This document shows positions 6,352 through 9,555 of a stretch of DNA of 9,555 bases, piece after piece. The translations under genes and the position numbers were made by a program. The stretch is taken from NCBI GenBank assembly GCA_947071285.1, contig CAMTFK010000176.1, positions 1-9,555 of the forward strand, written 5' to 3'. The DNA comes from an uncultured Bacteroides sp. Its GTDB lineage: Bacteria; Bacteroidota; Bacteroidia; Bacteroidales; Bacteroidaceae. Under the pieces are notes generated by a model, which was not told where the DNA came from, made no database searches, and saw nothing but the letters and a program-made list of their open reading frames with translations. Within the stretch, counting starts at the first letter, position 1; every line of letters starts with the position of its first letter.

Positions 6352-8010
6352 ATGAAGAACGTAGTGAATATGAGAGTCATTTATTTCATGCTATGCTTGT
6401 TGTTGGCGGCTTGCAGCAAAGATGATGCCCCGGAAACACCCGGTGCGTTTGAACTGAAAAGCATCTCTATCGGTGACAAGCAGGATCAGAGCTCTTTCGA
6501 CAATGTAGCTCCCGATGCCGGTATCGTGCTTACCTTTACGGATGCGGTGGATGAGGCATCGGCCCGTGCCAACATTGCCCTGAAACAGAACGATCAGGCA
6601 GTGGCATGCAACTTCAGTTTATCGGGTGCCGATAAACTCTCTTTGACACCAACAGGTGGCTTTAAGAGCTTTTCCTCATACAAACTGGTAATCAATCCGG
6701 GGGTGAAATCCACCTCCGGAGTATTACTCTCCAACGGCAAGGTTTATGAAATTAAAACCGGAATGGACGATTCGGATAAATTCGATCGTATTCCCGATGA
6801 AGAATTGCTGACCTTGGTGCAGAAGCAAACTTTCAAGTATTTCTGGAATTTCGGGCACGAACATTCGGGAATGGCGCGTGAACGTACCACTTCCGCTGAT
6901 GTGGTAACCACCGGAGGCACAGGCTTTGGGGTGATGGCTATGCTGGTGGCAGCCGAAAGAGGCTTTGTTACCCGTCAGGAAGCTCTCGGCAGAGTGCAGA
7001 AGATTGTTACTTTCCTGGATGAAGAGTGCACGAGTTATCACGGTGCCTATTCGCATTGGATTAACGGCTCTACGGGCAAGACCCAGCCTTTCGGTGATAA
7101 AGATGATGGTGCCGACCTGGTGGAAACCTCCCTGCTCTTTCAGGGACTACTGGCAGCCCGTGCTTACTTCAAAGAAGCTTCGGAAGCCGAGAGCAAGTTG
7201 CGTTCCGACATCACCCGCCTGTGGGAAGCCATCGAATGGACCTGGTTCCAGAAAAACGGGGAATCAGTGCTCTATTGGCATTGGAGTCCTAACTACGGAT
7301 TTGAGAAGAACCTGCCCATCAGAGGGTGGAATGAGTGTTTGATTACGTATGTACTCGCTGCTTCTTCGCCTACGTACCCCATCGACAAGACTGTCTATGA
7401 GGCAGGATGGGCAAGGAATGGCGGCTTCAGGAATGGCAACACTTACTACGGTTATAAACTCCCGTTAGGAGCCGAGAAGGGCGGACCGTTGTTCTTGTCC
7501 CAATACTCCTTCCTCGGCATTAACCCGAAAGGGCTGAAAGACCCATATGCAGACTACTGGGAACAGAACCGGAACCACACCTTGATAAACTACAACTATT
7601 GTAAAGAGAATCCCAAAGGCTATGCCGGTTATGGAACTTCCTGCTGGGGATTGACGGCCAGCGATGGCGACAGTGGATATTCCGCTCATTCACCCTCTAA
7701 CGATAAAGGTGTGATTGCCCCTACGGCTGCCCTTTCGGCTTTCCCCTATACACCGGAAGAGTCTTTGTCCGCTTTGCACTTCTTCTATTATAAGATGGGT
7801 GACAAGCTCTGGAGGGACTATGGCTTTGTAGATGCTTTTAACCTGACAGCCAACTGGTATGATACCCAATGTATCGCCATCGACCAGGGACCGATTATCT
7901 GCATGATAGAGAACCACAGGACAGGAATGCTTTGGAATTTGTTCATGGCTATACCGGACATTCAGCAAGGATTGAAGAAATTGGGTTTTGAGAGCCCGGC
8001 ATTAAACTAA
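6352..8010 (+). CDS. GH144-like endo-beta-1,2-glucanase, surface lipoprotein with N-terminal Ig-like domain
   Basis: The 552-aa product has signal peptide MKNVVNMRVIYFMLCLLLAA and lipobox LAAC (Cys21), then SKDDA, a good match to the surface-export signal of Bacteroidetes lipoproteins. Residues about 33-137 (VAPDAGIVLTFTDAVDEAS through VYEIKTG) resemble a bacterial Ig-like (Big_5) domain, probably a spacer. Residues about 147-552 are an all-helical (alpha/alpha)6-type domain of the glucoamylase-like Pfam family PF10091, to which GH144 belongs. Visible motifs: KDDGADLVE at 250-258, LYWHWSPN at 307-314, NEC at 327-329, CWGLTASDGDSGYSAH at 431-446, DQGPI at 511-515 and MIENHRTG at 518-525. GH144 enzymes cut internal beta-1,2 bonds; Chitinophaga pinensis Cpin_6279 is the founding member (from memory). 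The start at 6352 follows the previous stop by 5 nt; Met7 (6370) is an alternative. It is a tandem paralogue of the next gene. Confidence 0.88.
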   Translation: MKNVVNMRVIYFMLCLLLAACSKDDAPETPGAFELKSISIGDKQDQSSFDNVAPDAGIVLTFTDAVDEASARANIALKQNDQAVACNFSLSGADKLSLTPTGGFKSFSSYKLVINPGVKSTSGVLLSNGKVYEIKTGMDDSDKFDRIPDEELLTLVQKQTFKYFWNFGHEHSGMARERTTSADVVTTGGTGFGVMAMLVAAERGFVTRQEALGRVQKIVTFLDEECTSYHGAYSHWINGSTGKTQPFGDKDDGADLVETSLLFQGLLAARAYFKEASEAESKLRSDITRLWEAIEWTWFQKNGESVLYWHWSPNYGFEKNLPIRGWNECLITYVLAASSPTYPIDKTVYEAGWARNGGFRNGNTYYGYKLPLGAEKGGPLFLSQYSFLGINPKGLKDPYADYWEQNRNHTLINYNYCKENPKGYAGYGTSCWGLTASDGDSGYSAHSPSNDKGVIAPTAALSAFPYTPEESLSALHFFYYKMGDKLWRDYGFVDAFNLTANWYDTQCIAIDQGPIICMIENHRTGMLWNLFMAIPDIQQGLKKLGFESPALN

Positions 8011-8023
8011 TAGATTGATTATT

Positions 8024-9331
8024 ATGAGAATATTGATATATTTGATACTTTTGCTCTATCCATTCAGCCTGCTTCCGGCAGCTTCGGGGGGCAAGAAAGA
8101 GAAGTCATTGTCCGATGAAGAACTGATGACTCTGGTGCAGAAGCAAACTTTCCGTTACTTCTGGGATTATGGGCATCCGGTTTCGGGGCTGGCGCGCGAA
8201 CGTAGTAATGGCAGTGATGATATTGTGACTATCGGCGGTTCGGGTTTCGGAGTGATGGCCATTATCGTCGGTGCGGAGCGTGGTTTCGTCACTCGCGAGC
8301 AGGCGGCGGAACGTATGTTGAAGATTGTCCGCTTCCTGAGTGACAAGAGTACGGATAGTTATCATGGCATCTGGGCACACTGGATGGACGGGCAGACAGG
8401 AAAGACCATCCCTTTCAGCCGGAAAGATGACGGAGCCGACCTGGTGGAGTCTGCCTTTATGTTCGAAGGTTTGCTGGCTGCACACCAGTACTTTGACAAA
8501 GACACCCCGGTGGAAAGAAACATCCGCGGTCTTATCAACGGACTGTGGCGTCAGGCAGAATGGAACTGGTTCACCAATGGCGAAGACGTGCTTTACTGGC
8601 ACTGGTCGCCTAATAACGGTTGGGCAATGAACCATCAGATTAAGGGGCATAATGAGTGTCACATCACTTATATCCTTGCTGCGGCTTCGCCCACCTATCC
8701 CATTGCGGAATCGGTGTATCATAAAGGATGGGCCAACTCCATCGTTTTCAGGAGCGGCAAGCAGTTTTATGATATAACATTGCCTTTGGGTACTGATTTT
8801 GGCGGTCCGCTGTTCTTTACCCATTATTCCTATATGGGGCTCGACCCGCGCGGATTGAAAGACCGTTATGCAGATTACGAGGAGCAGATGAAAGCTCATA
8901 CTTTGATAAACCGTGCCTATTGCATCGACAATCCGAAGGGATACAAAGGATATGGTGCACAATGCTGGGGACTGACAGCCAGTGACGGGGATAAAGGCTA
9001 TTCGGCCCATTGCCCCGGCAACGACCGTGGAGTGATTACTCCCACAGCCGCCTTGTCTTCCATCCCTTACGCGCCGGAATATTCGCTTCAGGCCATGCGC
9101 TACTTTTATGAAGAGTTGGGCGGTAAACTTTGGGGGGAATACGGTTTCAAGGATGCTTTCAACCTGACGGAGAACTGGTTTGCACCTTCGTATCTGGCCA
9201 TCGACCAGGGACCTATTGTGGTGATGATTGAAAACTACCGCACGGGTCTGATCTGGAAGCTTTTTATGAGCCATCCGGACGTACAGAGCGGACTGAAGAA
9301 ATTAGGGTTTACGTCCCCTTACTTAAAATAA
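8024..9331 (+). CDS. GH144-like beta-1,2-glucanase, secreted and probably periplasmic
   Basis: The product is 435 aa from the ATG at 8024. The frame extends back to a TTG at 8015, but the ATG is the better start and gives signal peptide MRILIYLILLLYPFSLLPAA with no cysteine at its end, so the mature protein (SGGKKEK...) should be soluble in the periplasm. Nearly all of it is the PF10091/GH144-type catalytic domain: KDDGADLVE at 134-142, LYWHWSPN near 190-197, GHNEC ending at 212, CWGLTASDGDKGYSAH at 314-329, AIDQGPI near 392-398 and MIENYRTG at 401-408. Asp139, Glu142 and Glu211 fall at positions that, as I recall, were tested by mutation in Cpin_6279; this needs checking. Identity to the preceding paralogue is roughly 60% by eye, and the ends are nearly the same (GLKKLGF-x-SP). 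An exo-type activity releasing sophorose, as reported for Parabacteroides distasonis BDI_3064 (from memory), is a serious alternative to endo action. The gap from the previous gene is 13 nt. Confidence 0.88.
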   Translation: MRILIYLILLLYPFSLLPAASGGKKEKSLSDEELMTLVQKQTFRYFWDYGHPVSGLARERSNGSDDIVTIGGSGFGVMAIIVGAERGFVTREQAAERMLKIVRFLSDKSTDSYHGIWAHWMDGQTGKTIPFSRKDDGADLVESAFMFEGLLAAHQYFDKDTPVERNIRGLINGLWRQAEWNWFTNGEDVLYWHWSPNNGWAMNHQIKGHNECHITYILAAASPTYPIAESVYHKGWANSIVFRSGKQFYDITLPLGTDFGGPLFFTHYSYMGLDPRGLKDRYADYEEQMKAHTLINRAYCIDNPKGYKGYGAQCWGLTASDGDKGYSAHCPGNDRGVITPTAALSSIPYAPEYSLQAMRYFYEELGGKLWGEYGFKDAFNLTENWFAPSYLAIDQGPIVVMIENYRTGLIWKLFMSHPDVQSGLKKLGFTSPYLK

Positions 9332-9343
9332 ATACAAGATACC

Positions 9344-9555
9344 ATGAAAAAGATTTTTTTTAATAGTGTATTAGTTGCTTTCGTCCTGCTTGCCACTTCG
9401 TGCGGCAGGCAGCCGGAAGCTAAGGTCGATGTCATGTCATTCAACATTCGTCTGGACCACGTGGCGGATAGCTTGAACAACTGGAAGTACCGCAAGGATA
9501 ATGCGGCAAAGATGATTGCCTACTACGCTCCCGATGTGGTGGGCATGCAGGAAGT
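9344..9555 (+). CDS. Endonuclease/exonuclease/phosphatase (EEP) family lipoprotein, N-terminal part
   Basis: Seventy codons are visible before the window ends. The signal peptide MKKIFFNSVLVAFVLLATSC has lipobox ATSC (Cys20) followed by GRQPEAK, which lacks the acidic surface-export signature seen in the first GH144 protein, so an inner-facing (periplasmic) lipoprotein is plausible. The mature start VDVMSFNIR (Asn34) and the GMQEV near residues 66-70 (Glu69) are the first two conserved blocks of the EEP fold, where the Asn and Glu help bind the catalytic metal. The family cleaves phosphodiester or phosphomonoester bonds in substrates from DNA to lipids and sugars, so the substrate cannot be told from this part. 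Placement 12 nt after a GH144 gene suggests it belongs to the operon and acts on a phosphorylated feature of the same glycan; that is inference. The catalytic His and Asp blocks lie outside the window. Confidence 0.87.
   Translation, partial: MKKIFFNSVLVAFVLLATSCGRQPEAKVDVMSFNIRLDHVADSLNNWKYRKDNAAKMIAYYAPDVVGMQE

Noticed and set aside
8105..9274. Long open frame on the minus strand (about 389 codons)
   Set aside because: It lies entirely opposite the second GH144 gene, has no recognisable domain or signal, and its composition is that of a reverse-strand shadow of a GC-moderate gene with constrained codons.
6352..9331. Annotation of the two enzymes as starch-degrading glucoamylases
   Set aside because: The database name glucoamylase for this Pfam family is historical; characterised members of GH144 act on beta-1,2-glucan, and no GH13, GH15 or GH97 starch genes are present nearby.

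Overview
The window looks like part of a polysaccharide utilization locus (PUL) from a gut Bacteroides or close relative. It has a SusC/SusD-type outer-membrane pair, tightly packed same-strand genes, repeated lipoprotein signal peptides, A-rich translation starts without clear Shine-Dalgarno sequences, and moderate GC. The gene set points to beta-1,2-glucan (sophoro-oligosaccharide, cyclic beta-1,2-glucan or osmoregulated periplasmic glucan) as the target. Two tandem proteins match the glucoamylase-like/GH144 endo-beta-1,2-glucanase family, and the upstream fragment looks like the C-terminus of a GH3 beta-glucosidase. Family placement is by recognition only; no search was run.

Layout, all genes on the + strand: 1-86, last 28 codons of a GH3-like enzyme. 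87-939, about 850 bp without a recognisable complete gene but rich in structure: a 24-nt imperfect inverted repeat (104-127 / 675-698) encloses a foldback element (132-361) and an array of palindromic cores spaced exactly 22 nt apart (432-565); a possible coding remnant follows at 702-788. 940-3945, SusC-like TonB-dependent transporter. 3978-5495, SusD-like lipoprotein. 5513-6346, LamG-fold lipoprotein, probably a surface glycan-binding protein. 6352-8010, GH144-like lipoprotein with an N-terminal Ig-like domain. 8024-9331, second GH144-like enzyme with a plain signal peptide. 9344-end, start of an endonuclease/exonuclease/phosphatase (EEP) family lipoprotein, cut by the window edge. Gaps between genes from 940 onward are 5-32 nt, so they probably form one operon that continues past the window.

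Working model (inference): the lipidated GH144 protein and the LamG protein act on the cell surface, where glucan is bound and cut. SusC/SusD import the oligosaccharides. The soluble GH144 protein shortens them in the periplasm, and the GH3 enzyme completes conversion to glucose. The EEP protein is the least expected member and might remove phosphodiester substituents such as phosphoglycerol from decorated beta-1,2-glucans. No regulator is visible in the window; the repeat-rich region upstream of SusC is the main unexplained element and could be an invertible segment, a nest of miniature repeat elements, or a regulator-binding array.
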